A DNA stretch of 26,023 bases from Trueperaceae bacterium (lineage in GTDB: Bacteria; Deinococcota; Deinococci; Deinococcales; Trueperaceae). Below the pieces are notes generated by a model. That model saw only the letters and a list, made by a program, of their open reading frames with translations. It was not told where the DNA came from and did not search any database. The position numbers and the translations under genes were made by a program. Shown here piece by piece: positions 1 through 9,577 of this stretch (position 1 is its first letter; each line of letters opens with the position of its first letter). Where the stretch lies: NCBI GenBank assembly GCA_011390455.1, contig JAABSI010000016.1, positions 1 to 26,023 of the forward strand. Reading direction: 5' to 3'.

Positions 1-1165
1 CTGGAGCTACGGCTTCGAGGCCGAAGCGCTGCACCACGGCGACGTGCTGAAGGTGGGCAACCTGCGGATCGAGGCGGTCCACACCCCCGGGCACACCCCC
101 GAGCACCTGTCCTTCCTGGTGACCGACGGCGCGACGACCGAGGCGCCGGGCTTCTTCCTCACCGGCGACTTCGTCTTCGTCGGCGACGTCGGCCGCCCCG
201 ACCTGCTCGACGAGGCCGCCGGCGGCGTCGACACCCGCTTCGAGGGCGCCAAGCGGCTGTTCGCGAGCTTGCGCGACCGCTTCCTGACGCTCCCGGACTT
301 CGTCCAGGTGTGGCCGGGCCACGGCGCGGGCAGCGCCTGCGGCAAGGCGCTCGGCGCGGTCCCGAGCTCCACCGTGGGCTACGAACGCGTGGTCGCGTGG
401 TGGGTGCCCTTCGTCGAGTCCGGCGACGAGCAGGGGTTCGTCGACGTGCTGCTCGAGGGGCAGCCCGACGCGCCGCTCTACTTCGGCCGCATGAAGGTCA
501 CGAACAAGGCCGGTCCCGCGCTGCTGGGCGAGCGCCCACCCGTCCCCGAGCTCGCGCAGGAGAAGGTGCGCGACCGGCTGGGCGCCGGCGGCGACCTCGT
601 CCTGGTCGATACCCGCGTCCTCGAGGAGGGCGCGCTCGACCACGTGCCCGGCGCCTACGTGGTCCCGGAGGGCAAGAAGTTCGCCACCTACGCCAGCTAC
701 GTCATCGATCCGGCGCACGAGCAGCGCGACCTGGTGCTGCTCGCCAAGGACGCCGCGCAGGCCGCGTGGATGCGCGACCGGCTCGGCTGGACGGGCATCG
801 ACCGGGTCGCGGGCTTCGTGACCTCGCTCGAGGGCCTGACCGCCGGCCCGGTGCCGACGGTCGCGCCCACCGAGCTCGACTCGGTGCCGGATGCCTTCCT
901 CCTCGACGTGCGCACCGCCTCGGAACACGCCGCCGGCGCCATCCCGGGCGCGCTGCAGCGCCACGTCGGCCGGGTCGCCTTCCGGTACGCCGACCTGCCC
1001 ACCGACCGGCCGATCGTCGTGTACTGCCAGACCGGCGCCCGCTCGACCGTCGCGGCCGGCGCGCTGCGCGCGCTCGGCTTCGACGACGTGCGCGAACTGA
1101 CGGGCTCGTACGACGGCTACGTGAAGGCCGTACGCTCCGAGGACGCGCGACCGGTCCCGGCCTGA
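1..1165 (+). CDS. CstB-like persulfide dioxygenase/rhodanese fusion (5' partial)
   Basis: Three-domain sulfur enzyme cut by the left window edge; the frame is open from base 2, so the start codon and the first metal-binding motif (HxHxDH) lie outside. The visible part begins in a metallo-beta-lactamase fold of the persulfide dioxygenase type, with HTPGHTPEHLSF, then TGDFVFVGDVGRPDL (bridging Asp), then a WPGHGAGSACGKALGAVPSS segment. Two rhodanese-like domains follow. The first (about bases 560-830) has no cysteine in its active loop and should be inert. The second ends with YCQTGARS, whose Cys codon at 1025-1027 is the persulfide-carrying residue. This order (dioxygenase, dead rhodanese, live rhodanese) matches staphylococcal CstB, which oxidises low-molecular-weight persulfides to thiosulfate in the cytoplasm. 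The sulfate-type permease 64 bp downstream supports a sulfur role. The fold and order are seen; the exact product is inferred from the family. Confidence 0.88.
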   Translation, partial: WSYGFEAEALHHGDVLKVGNLRIEAVHTPGHTPEHLSFLVTDGATTEAPGFFLTGDFVFVGDVGRPDLLDEAAGGVDTRFEGAKRLFASLRDRFLTLPDFVQVWPGHGAGSACGKALGAVPSSTVGYERVVAWWVPFVESGDEQGFVDVLLEGQPDAPLYFGRMKVTNKAGPALLGERPPVPELAQEKVRDRLGAGGDLVLVDTRVLEEGALDHVPGAYVVPEGKKFATYASYVIDPAHEQRDLVLLAKDAAQAAWMRDRLGWTGIDRVAGFVTSLEGLTAGPVPTVAPTELDSVPDAFLLDVRTASEHAAGAIPGALQRHVGRVAFRYADLPTDRPIVVYCQTGARSTVAAGALRALGFDDVRELTGSYDGYVKAVRSEDARPVPA

Positions 1166-1174
1166 AGGCCGAGG

Positions 1175-1218
1175 CACGGGGGGCGGGGGGCGGCCATGCG
1201 GTCGCCCCCCGCCCCGTG
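1175..1218 (+). other. G-rich inverted repeat between the CstB-like gene and the SulP gene
   Basis: A run beginning CACGGGG followed by G-tracts (from 1175) is nearly complementary to GTCGCCCCCCGCCCCGTG at 1201-1218, forming a long, very stable GC stem with small bulges. It ends directly at the Shine-Dalgarno GGAGGAG (1218-1224) of the next gene. There is no T-run, so it is more likely an RNA-stabilising or partial-termination hairpin between two cotranscribed genes than a full terminator. The 5' arm has two six-base G runs and could instead form a G-rich structure. Confidence 0.55.
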
Positions 1219-1229
1219 GAGGAGCCCCG

Positions 1230-2918
1230 ATGACGCGCCCGCGCCGCCCGTTCCCGCTGTCGCCGGCCCCCTGGCTGCGCCACTACCGGCGCGCCGACCT
1301 GGCCCCCGACCTGATCGCCGGCCTGACCGTCGCGGTCATGCTCGTCCCGCAGGGCATGGCGTACGCGCTGCTCGCCGGGATGCCGCCGGTCGCGGGCCTG
1401 ATCGCGTCGACGCTGCCGATCGTCGCGTACGCGCTGATCGGCTCCTCGCGCGCGCTCGCCGTGGGCCCGGTCGCGATCGTCTCGCTGCTGACCTTCGAGG
1501 CGGTGCACCGCCTCGCCGAACCCGGCAGCGCGGAGTACCTGACGCTCGCGGCGACGCTGGCGCTCCTGGTCGGCGTGCTCCAGCTGGGCCTCGGGCTCGT
1601 GCGCGCAGGCGTGGTCGTGAACTTCTTGTCGCACGCGGTGGTGTCCGGGTTCACCTCGGCTGCCGCGATCACGATCGGGCTCTCGCAGTTGCGCAGCCTG
1701 GTCGGCGTCCCGCTCGACGGGTCGCACCCGCTGCGCACCGTCGTCGACGCGGTCGCGCGGATCGGTGAGGTCCACCTTCCGACCCTCGCCGTCGGCCTGC
1801 TGGCGATCGCGCTGCTGCTCGGCGGCAAGCGCCTCGCCCGGCGCTTCCCGGGACCGTTGCTCGTCGTCGTGCTCGGCACCGCCGCGGTCGCGCTGCTCGG
1901 GCTCGACGACGCCGGCGTGGCGATCGTCGGCGCCGTGCCCGGCGGCTTCCCCACCTTCGTCTGGCCGGCCCCCACGCTCGCGGACGTCCTGGCGCTGCTC
2001 CCGACCGCCCTGACGATCGCCTTCGTCGGCTTCATGGAGTCGATCGCCGTCGCCCGCGCGCTCGCCGCCAAGGACCGCGAACGGGTGGACGCGGACCGCG
2101 AGCTCGTCGGGCTCGGCGCCGCGAACCTGGTCGCCGGCGCCCTCGCCGCCTTCCCGGTGACGGGCGGCTTCTCGCGCTCGGCGGTCAACGCCCAGGCGGG
2201 CGCCCGCAGCGGCCTCGCGAGCATCGTCACGGCGCTCCTCGTGCTCGTGACGCTCGCGTTCCTGACGCCGCTCTTCCACGACTTGCCGCGGGCCGTGCTC
2301 GGGGCGATCGTCGTCGTCGCCGTGATCGGCCTGATCGACTTCGGCGAGGCCCGCCACCTGTGGTCCGTGCGGCCGGCGGACGGCGCCACGTGGGCGATCA
2401 CCTTCGCCGGCACGCTCGCGATCGGCATCGAGCCCGGCATCCTGATCGGCGTCGCCGCCTCGCTCGGCCTGTTCGTGGTGCGCAGCGCCTTCCCGCACGT
2501 CGCCCGGCTCGGATGGAACCCGGAGGAGGCCCTGTGGCGCAACGTGCGCCGGTACCCGGACGTCGCGCTCGTGCCCGGCGTGGAGCTCCTGCGCTTCGAC
2601 GCCGCGCTCTACTTCGCGAACGCCGGCTTCCTGCGCGACTGGGTCGAGCGGACCTTGGCCGAGCGGCCCGAGACCGAGCGCCTGGTGCTCGACCTGAGCG
2701 GTGCCCACGACATGGACGCGGTCGGCGTCGAGACGCTCCTGGCGCTGCTCGTCGACCTCGAGCAGCGCGGCGTCGCCACGGCGGCGGTCGGCCTCAAGGG
2801 GCCGGTGCGCGACGTGCTCGACCGGGCCCACTGGACGCCGGAGCGCCGTGCCCAAGTGGCCTGGCCGTCCATCGAGCACGTGCTGGACGCATGGGGGATC
2901 GCGCACCCGCAGCGCTGA
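1230..2918 (+). CDS. SulP-family inorganic anion permease with C-terminal STAS domain
   Basis: Integral membrane transporter of 562 aa, the usual length for bacterial SulP proteins. The N-terminal SulP signature region (PDLIAGLTVAVMLVPQGMAYALLAGMPPVAGL) opens a series of hydrophobic helices extending to about residue 420. The cytoplasmic STAS domain follows (about 430-560), with VLDLSGAHDMDAVGVETL as its nucleotide-binding/anti-sigma-antagonist-like core. Family members carry sulfate, bicarbonate or dicarboxylates, and sequence alone does not settle the substrate. The ATG at 1230 has a strong GGAGGAG Shine-Dalgarno six bases upstream. Its position right behind a CstB-like persulfide dioxygenase suggests it moves sulfate, sulfite or thiosulfate, either supplying sulfur or exporting the oxidised product. 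That pairing is inference. Confidence 0.92.
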   Translation: MTRPRRPFPLSPAPWLRHYRRADLAPDLIAGLTVAVMLVPQGMAYALLAGMPPVAGLIASTLPIVAYALIGSSRALAVGPVAIVSLLTFEAVHRLAEPGSAEYLTLAATLALLVGVLQLGLGLVRAGVVVNFLSHAVVSGFTSAAAITIGLSQLRSLVGVPLDGSHPLRTVVDAVARIGEVHLPTLAVGLLAIALLLGGKRLARRFPGPLLVVVLGTAAVALLGLDDAGVAIVGAVPGGFPTFVWPAPTLADVLALLPTALTIAFVGFMESIAVARALAAKDRERVDADRELVGLGAANLVAGALAAFPVTGGFSRSAVNAQAGARSGLASIVTALLVLVTLAFLTPLFHDLPRAVLGAIVVVAVIGLIDFGEARHLWSVRPADGATWAITFAGTLAIGIEPGILIGVAASLGLFVVRSAFPHVARLGWNPEEALWRNVRRYPDVALVPGVELLRFDAALYFANAGFLRDWVERTLAERPETERLVLDLSGAHDMDAVGVETLLALLVDLEQRGVATAAVGLKGPVRDVLDRAHWTPERRAQVAWPSIEHVLDAWGIAHPQR

Positions 2919-2934
2919 CGGCGCCGGCGCCAGC

Positions 2935-2940
2935 TAGGAT
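2935..2940 (+). promoter_or_regulatory. -10 element TAGGAT of a putative leaderless promoter
   Basis: TAGGAT lies 7 nt before the GTG at 2948, the same arrangement as at several other transcription-unit starts in this window. No convincing -35 hexamer is visible at the usual distance; the nearest TTGAC-like sequence, CTGACG at 2915, is only 14 nt away. There is no Shine-Dalgarno sequence. Confidence 0.45.
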
Positions 2941-2947
2941 GACGGCC

Positions 2948-4495
2948 GTGCCGCCCGCCGCGAACGACCCCACCGACGCCCCTTCCGAACCGTTCGACGC
3001 GGTCCTGGCGCGCATCGACGCCCTGCAGACCGAGGGGCGCCTGCGCGAGGTGCTCGACGCCGTCGACGCCGCGCTCGTCGAGGCCCGCGCCCGCGCCGAT
3101 CGCGGCGCGGAAGGACGCCTGCTCGTTCGCCGAGGCATCGCCCTGGACGCGACCGCGGAGTTCGACGCCGCCTCCGAGTCGCTGCGCGCGGCGACCGCGG
3201 CGTTCGAGGAGGTCGGCGACGAGGCGGCGCTCGCGAGCGCCTTCAACAGCCTCGGCGTGGTCCGCTCCCGCGCCGGCGATCCCCTCGCCGGCATCACGTA
3301 CTACACCCGCGTGCGCCAGATCCGCGAACGCCTCGGCGACGCCGATGGCGTCCTCCAGGTGCTGAACAACCTGGGGATCAACCTCAAGAACCTCGGCCGC
3401 CTGGACGAGGCGCTGGCGCACAACGACCAGGCGAGCGCCCTCGCCGACCGCCTCGAGGACCCCGGCGCCCGCGCCGTGGTGCTCGCGAACCGCGCCGTCC
3501 TGCTCGCCCGGATGGGGCGCGAGGACGCGCTCGCGACCTTCGAGGAGGCCGAAGCCGGCTGCCGTACGCACGGGTACGCGCTCTTCCTGGGTCAGACCCT
3601 GCGCCGGCACGCCGAGCACCTGCTCGAGCTCGGACGACCGGCCGACGCTGCGCCACGGCTCGACGAGGCGGTGCGGGTGGCCGAGGCGGCCGGGGCGCGC
3701 GACCTGCTCGAGTCGGTGCTCGCGCTGCGCTCGACGTGCGCCGAGCGGCTCGGCGACGCCGGCGCGGCGCTGACCGACCTCCGACGCGCCTACGCCCTCG
3801 CCGAGGAGCTCGCCGACGAGCGCCTGCGCAGCCGACTCGACCAGCGCCAGGACCAGCTCGATCGCGACCAGGCGCTGCGCACGAGCGACGAGGCGCGCCG
3901 CCGGCACGACGAGCTGCAGCGCGCGCACGCCGCCCTCGAGAAGCTGCACGTGCAGCTCGCGGCGCAGGCGAACCTCGCGGAAGCGCGCGCGCGGACGGAC
4001 CACCTGACCGGGCTCGCCAACCGCGGCCACCTCGAAGAGCGGATGCGCGACGAGATCGCGCGCGCCCGCCGGTACCGCACCCCGCTCGCGCTCGCGATGA
4101 TCGACCTCGACCGCTTCAAGCAGATCAACGACCGCTTCACCCACGTGATCGGCGACCAGGTGCTGCGCGCGGTCGCCGGCGTGCTGCGCGATCAGGTGCG
4201 GGGCGTCGACCTGGTCGCGCGCTACGGGGGCGAGGAGTTCACCGTCGTGCTGCCCGAGACCGGCCTCGAGGCGGCGAAGGCCGTGGTGGCCAAGCTCGCC
4301 GCAGCGCTGGAGACCCATCCTTGGCGGGTGCTCCACCCCGACCTCGGGCCGGTGACGGTGTCGGCGGGGATCGCGTGCACGGACGAAGGGCTCGATGCCG
4401 GGGCCCTGCTCGGCGTCGCGGACGAGCGCCTCCTGAAGGCCAAACGGTCGGGCCGAGCCCAGGTGGTCGCCGGGCCCGATGCGCCGGGCTCGTGA
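2948..4495 (+). CDS. TPR-repeat diguanylate cyclase (GGDEF domain)
   Basis: Predicted cytoplasmic signalling protein of 515 aa that makes cyclic di-GMP from two GTP. The N-terminal half (about residues 15-290) is a tetratricopeptide solenoid, with repeats such as ALASAFNSLGVVRSRAGD and VLQVLNNLGINLKNLGRLDEA. A charged coiled-coil linker follows (about 290-350), then a complete GGDEF domain. The active-site motif is GGEEF at 427-431 and the metal-binding Asp is in MIDLDRFKQIND. An allosteric I-site RxxD (RGVD, 418-421) sits at the canonical spacing, so product inhibition is expected. There is no membrane segment or signal peptide. I chose GTG 2948 because TAGGAT precedes it like a leaderless promoter; the in-frame ATG at 2939 overlaps that hexamer and would add three residues. 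The TPR part presumably senses a protein partner, which is unknown. Confidence 0.9.
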   Translation: MPPAANDPTDAPSEPFDAVLARIDALQTEGRLREVLDAVDAALVEARARADRGAEGRLLVRRGIALDATAEFDAASESLRAATAAFEEVGDEAALASAFNSLGVVRSRAGDPLAGITYYTRVRQIRERLGDADGVLQVLNNLGINLKNLGRLDEALAHNDQASALADRLEDPGARAVVLANRAVLLARMGREDALATFEEAEAGCRTHGYALFLGQTLRRHAEHLLELGRPADAAPRLDEAVRVAEAAGARDLLESVLALRSTCAERLGDAGAALTDLRRAYALAEELADERLRSRLDQRQDQLDRDQALRTSDEARRRHDELQRAHAALEKLHVQLAAQANLAEARARTDHLTGLANRGHLEERMRDEIARARRYRTPLALAMIDLDRFKQINDRFTHVIGDQVLRAVAGVLRDQVRGVDLVARYGGEEFTVVLPETGLEAAKAVVAKLAAALETHPWRVLHPDLGPVTVSAGIACTDEGLDAGALLGVADERLLKAKRSGRAQVVAGPDAPGS

Positions 4496-4560
4496 ACGGC
4501 CCCGCGCGGCCGCAGCGCTGAAGGCGCGCCGGGACGTGTACCGGCACGCGCCCAACCCGG

Positions 4561-4590
4561 TTGACGGAGGTCGCGAGCGAGACGTACCTT
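4561..4590 (+). promoter_or_regulatory. Sigma-70-type promoter of the ROK/amidohydrolase/ABC operon
   Basis: The -35 TTGACG (4561-4566) and -10 TACCTT (4585-4590) are separated by 18 bp. The -10 ends 6 nt before the ATG at 4597, so transcription should begin at or next to the start codon, giving a leaderless mRNA. The local A/T-rich patch stands out from the surrounding sequence. Confidence 0.75.
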
Positions 4591-4604
4591 TCCCTTATGA
4601 AAAG
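4587..4604 (+). promoter_or_regulatory. Possible operator overlapping the -10 and start codon of the ROK operon
   Basis: CCTTTC (4587-4592) and GAAAAG (4599-4604) form an inverted repeat matching at 5 of 6 positions with a 6-nt spacer, covering the -10 box, the transcription start and the first codons. A repressor bound here would block initiation. The adjacent gene encodes a ROK-type DNA-binding protein, so autoregulation is plausible. The repeat is short and the call is tentative. Confidence 0.3.
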
Positions 4605-5844
4605 TGGTTTGCGAACCCGCTCGGGTTCGGCGCGGACGGAGGCGCCCCGGCACGGGGATCCGTCGCCGCCGCTGCAGACCGATGACGTCCGGGTCGCGAA
4701 CCGACGCTCCATCCTGCAAGCGCTGGTCGAGGCGGGTCCGGCGTCGCGCGCGACGCTCGCCCACCGGACCGGCCTGTCGGTACCGACGGTCGCGACGATC
4801 CTCCAGGAGTTCGCCGAGGAGGGGTTCGTCCGCACCGCCGGTCGCCAGGACGGCACCGGCGGACGCCCGGCGCAGCGGTTCGTCCTGGACGCGGACGCCC
4901 GGCACCTCCTCGCCGTCGACCTCTCGGGCCACCGCGCGCTCGCGCTCCGCGTCGACCTGGTCGGTCGGGTGGTCGATCGGCGCCACGGGATCCCGCTGCG
5001 CCCCGGGCTCGAGGCCGACCTGGTCGCCTGGCTCGGCGAGCTGGTGTCGGATCCGCGGGCACCGACGGTCGCGCGCGTCGCTGTCGCCGTCCCGGGCATC
5101 GTCGACCCCGACGACGGGCACATCGACCTCGCGCCCGCGCTCGGTTGGCACGACTTCGCGCTCACCGACCTGCTCGAGGGCGCCCTCGGCCGCCCTACCC
5201 TGCTCGAGAACGACGTCAACGCGCTCGCGCTCGCCGAGCTGGGGTACGGCGTCGGCGCCGGCGCCGAGCACGTGGTGTACGTCGCCATCGGGAGCGGCAT
5301 CGGTGCCGGTCTGATCGTGCAGGGCCGGCTCCTGCGCGGCGCGCACGCGGCGGCCGGCGAGATCGGATCCTCGCTGACGCCCGAGCCCGCCCGCGGCGCC
5401 GCCGGCGTCGCGGGCGCCCCCCTGGAACGCGACCTGATGGCGCTCGCCGCGCGCTTCCGTACGGCCGAGGGGCACCTCGACCTGGCCGGCCCCGAACAGC
5501 GTGCAGCCTTCGAGCGCTTCGCCGAGAGCGTGCGCTGCGTGCTCCACAACCTCGCCTGCGCGCTCGACCCCGACCTGCTCGTGATCGCGTGGCCCGCCGA
5601 CGAGGCGGGGCTGCTGGTCGACCACGTCGTGGCGCGCTGGACGGGGCCGATGCCGGTCCGGATCGTCGCCGGCGCGCTGGGTCCGGGGGCGGCGGCCCGC
5701 GGCGTCGCCCGGAGCGCGCTCGCGCTCGTGCACGAGGACCTATGCCGGTCGATCGGCCGCGAGGCCGCGGCGCCGGCGGTGCGGCACGGGCGCGGCGACG
5801 CGCGCGGCGCGCGCCCCCCCGTACAGGACGGAACCCATGCCTGA
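4597..5844 (+). CDS. ROK-family transcriptional regulator (winged HTH plus degenerate sugar-kinase domain)
   Basis: Predicted repressor of the operon it heads, 415 aa. Residues about 33-82 form a winged helix-turn-helix typical of NagC/Mlc/XylR proteins (NRRSILQALVEAGP, then LSVPTVATILQEF, then GTGGRPAQRF). The rest is a ROK domain with LLENDVNALALAE (about 202-214) and IGSGIGAG (231-238). After AGEIG (253-257), ROK proteins normally have His and then a CxCGxxGC zinc cluster. Here the sequence is GEIGSSLTPEP with no cysteines in this region, so zinc binding and probably kinase activity are lost. ATG 4597 is chosen because TTGACG/TACCTT sit upstream at leaderless spacing; a TTG at 4561 in the same frame is the -35 element itself. 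It overlaps the amidohydrolase by 8 bp. The effector is probably a sugar or sugar derivative taken up by the downstream transporter. Confidence 0.88.
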   Translation: MKSGLRTRSGSARTEAPRHGDPSPPLQTDDVRVANRRSILQALVEAGPASRATLAHRTGLSVPTVATILQEFAEEGFVRTAGRQDGTGGRPAQRFVLDADARHLLAVDLSGHRALALRVDLVGRVVDRRHGIPLRPGLEADLVAWLGELVSDPRAPTVARVAVAVPGIVDPDDGHIDLAPALGWHDFALTDLLEGALGRPTLLENDVNALALAELGYGVGAGAEHVVYVAIGSGIGAGLIVQGRLLRGAHAAAGEIGSSLTPEPARGAAGVAGAPLERDLMALAARFRTAEGHLDLAGPEQRAAFERFAESVRCVLHNLACALDPDLLVIAWPADEAGLLVDHVVARWTGPMPVRIVAGALGPGAAARGVARSALALVHEDLCRSIGREAAAPAVRHGRGDARGARPPVQDGTHA

Positions 5845-6786
5845 GCTCCCCTTCCCCATCGTCGACGTCCATGCCCACTTCCCGGTGGTCCACACCATCG
5901 GCCTCCACGACGTGCGCGAGGAACCGCGCCATCCGGCGCTGGAGGCCTACGCCCGCGACCGCCAGGCGCGCATGCACAACGAGTGGGGCACCGCGCCCGA
6001 GGAACCGCGCGCGCGCACCCCCGAGGAGATCGACGCCGCGGCCGACCGCTGGGCGGCCGAACTGGACCGCAAGAACGTGCGCTGGCTCAACTTCGTCACC
6101 GGCCAGAGCAACGACCTGCTCGCGGGGATCGTGCGCCGCCATCCGGACCGCTTCACCGGCTTCGCCCACCACCCGCTGCGCCCGGGCGCCGGCGCCGAGA
6201 TGCGCCGCGCCGTCGACGAGCTGGGGCTCAAGGGGTTCAAAGCGCTCGGACCCACCACCGAGCTCCCGTTCGAGGACCCGAGCCTGCGCGACCACTGGGC
6301 CTTCCTCGCCGAGCGCGGGCTGCCGGCGCTGATCCACTTCGGCTTCCTGGGGCGCGGCGGCGGCGTGGTCGCGCACCCGCGCATGAGCCCGCTCTCGCTC
6401 TTCGAGGTCGCGCGCGACTTCCCCGAGATCCCCTTCATCGTCCCGCACTTCGGGGCGGGCTACTACGACGACCTGCTCGCCCTGTGCTGGAGCCTGCCGA
6501 ACGTCTACATCGACACGTCCGGCAGCAACCAGTGGATGCGCTGGATGCCCTACCCCCTCACGCTCGAGGACCTGTTCCGCAAGGCCTTCGACACGATCGG
6601 CCCCGAGCGCGTGCTCTTCGGCACCGACTCGGCCGGCTTCCCGCGCGGCTTCGCCGAGCGCTACCTGCAGGACCAGCTCCGCGCCTGCTACACGATGAAC
6701 CTCCCCGAGGCCGACATCGCGCTCGTCTTCGGCGGCAACGCGGCGCGCCTCCTGGACCTCGACCTCACGCCCCGGACGGCGCGCCC

Positions 6787-6790
<4 letters not shown>
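5837..6790 (+). CDS. Amidohydrolase_2-type metal-dependent hydrolase (TIM barrel)
   Basis: Predicted cytoplasmic metalloenzyme of 317 aa in the ACMSD/lactonase-like branch of the amidohydrolase superfamily. Likely metal and catalytic residues are visible in order: H12 and H14 (DVHAHF), H167 (LIHFGF), H204 (VPHFGAGYY) and D264 (LFGTDSAGFPR). Family members hydrolyse lactones or C-N bonds or decarboxylate acids, so the reaction cannot be named. ATG 5837 has AGGACGG a few bases upstream and overlaps the end of the ROK gene. Its own stop overlaps the GTG of the lyase gene by 4 bp, so the two enzymes are translationally coupled. Context suggests it acts with the lyase on the compound imported by the ABC system, for example opening a lactone or releasing an acyl or ureido group. 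Confidence 0.85.
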
Positions 6791-8228
<1,438 letters not shown>

Positions 8229-8232
<4 letters not shown>

Positions 8233-9497
8233 AGCACTTCGTCCGCACGCTCCTCGTCGCCGCCGTCGCCCTCATCGGCGTGGCGCAGGCGCAGGTCACC
8301 ATCACGTACTGGCAGTACGACTTCGGCGCTCGCATCGACGCCATGAGCCAACTGATCGAACGGTTCAACGCCGAGAACCCCGACGTCATCGTCGTCCAAG
8401 AGAACGCCGGCCCCTACGCCTCGTATCAGGAGCGGGTCGCCGCGGCGCTCGCCGCCGGTGAAGGCCCGGACGTCGTGCAGCTGTTCTACGGCTGGGCGGG
8501 TGCGTGGCAACGCGCCGGCTACGTCGAGCCCCTGCCCGCCGAGCACTTCGACGAGGCCTGGATCCAGAGCTACTTCATCCCGATGGTCGAGTCGGTGAAG
8601 ATCGACGGCGCGTACTACGGCCTGCCGACCGCGGTGCGGGCGCTGGCGCTCTTCTACAACAAGGACCACTTCGCCGAGGTCGGGCTCGATCCCGAGAACC
8701 CGCCGGCCACGTGGGACGCCTTCATCGACGCCGCCAAGGCGCTCACCATCCAGCGCGGCCCGCGCTTCGAGCGCGTCGGCTTCGGGATCGCGCCGAACGG
8801 GCAGGACCACCACGTCGTGCGCACCGTGCTGATGAACCAGCTCGGCACCCCGCCCTACAGTGCCGACGGCACCGAGGTGCTCTACGGGAACGAGATCGGC
8901 GCCGAGGCGCTGGCCTTCTACACCTCGCTGCAGACCGAGCACGAGGTCGGCGTCAACGAGTTCGTCCCCGGCGCCAACGGCTACCGCGAGGGCTTCATCA
9001 ACCTCGAGAGCATCTCGATGATCATCGACGGCTCGTTCGCCATCGGCAACGTGCGCACCAACGCCCAGTTCGAGTGGGGCGTCGCCGAGCTGCCGACCTT
9101 CGACAACGGGGTCCAGAGCAACTTCGGATCGTTCTGGATGAACGGCCTCACGGGCAACGCCTACGAGAGCCCCGAGAAGCTCGAGGCCGCCTCGCGCTTC
9201 GTCAAGTTCGTCACCAGCGAAGAGTCCATGCAGCTGTGGCTCGAGGTCGTAGGTGAGCTCCCGGCCGCCCGCACCTTGGTCGCCGACCCCGAGCTGACCG
9301 CCGACCCCGTGTTCGGCGCCTTCATCGCGGGCCTGGCGTACGCCGAGGCCACCCAGTTCGTCGACGAGGGCGCGCAGCGCAGCGCCATGGTCGACGCGAT
9401 CAACCGCGTCCTCCTCGAGGGCGCCGATCCGCTCGACTCGATCCTGCAGGCGGCCGCCGAGGACCAGGCGCTGCTCGACGCCGTCAACGCGCAGTAA
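8229..9497 (+). CDS. ABC transporter substrate-binding protein, family 1 (sugar type)
   Basis: Secreted solute receptor of 422 aa. The first 21 residues are a Sec signal peptide (MKHFVRTLLVAAVALIG...) with a likely cleavage site AQA-Q. There is no lipobox cysteine, so the mature protein is probably free in the periplasm-like space. The mature part starts TITYWQYDFG and continues with GPDVVQLFYGWAGAWQRAGYVEPL, YYGLPTAVRALALFYNK and WDAFIDAAKAL, typical of CUT1-type family-1 binding proteins. These receptors mostly bind di- and oligosaccharides or glycerol derivatives, and the ligand here is unknown. The ATG overlaps the lyase stop and has GGAAAGGA upstream. It is followed by a perfect hairpin and then two permease genes. 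It is probably the most highly translated gene of the operon. Confidence 0.93.
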
Positions 9498-9514
9498 CGC
9501 CTAGCGTCCGACCC

Positions 9515-9542
9515 GGTGGGGCGACCGTTCGGTCGCCCCACC
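9515..9542 (+). other. Perfect 12-bp intercistronic hairpin after the binding-protein gene
   Basis: GGTGGGGCGACC and GGTCGCCCCACC are exact inverted repeats around the 4-nt loop GTTC, 17 bp after the binding-protein stop. There is no T-run. Such stems between binding-protein and permease genes commonly protect the upstream mRNA from 3' decay or cause partial termination, yielding more binding protein than permease. Confidence 0.75.
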
Positions 9543-9577
9543 GTCCACCTCGAGCCGCGCACCCGCCAAGGAGCCGA

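Noticed and set aside
702..2906. 734-aa open frame antisense to the CstB-like and SulP genes
   Set aside because: Low-complexity Arg/Asp/Glu/Ala-rich translation with no domain; a product of strong third-position G+C bias opposite real genes.
2609..4555. 648-aa open frame antisense to the TPR-GGDEF gene
   Set aside because: Same G+C-bias shadow; the sense strand carries clear TPR and GGDEF motifs.
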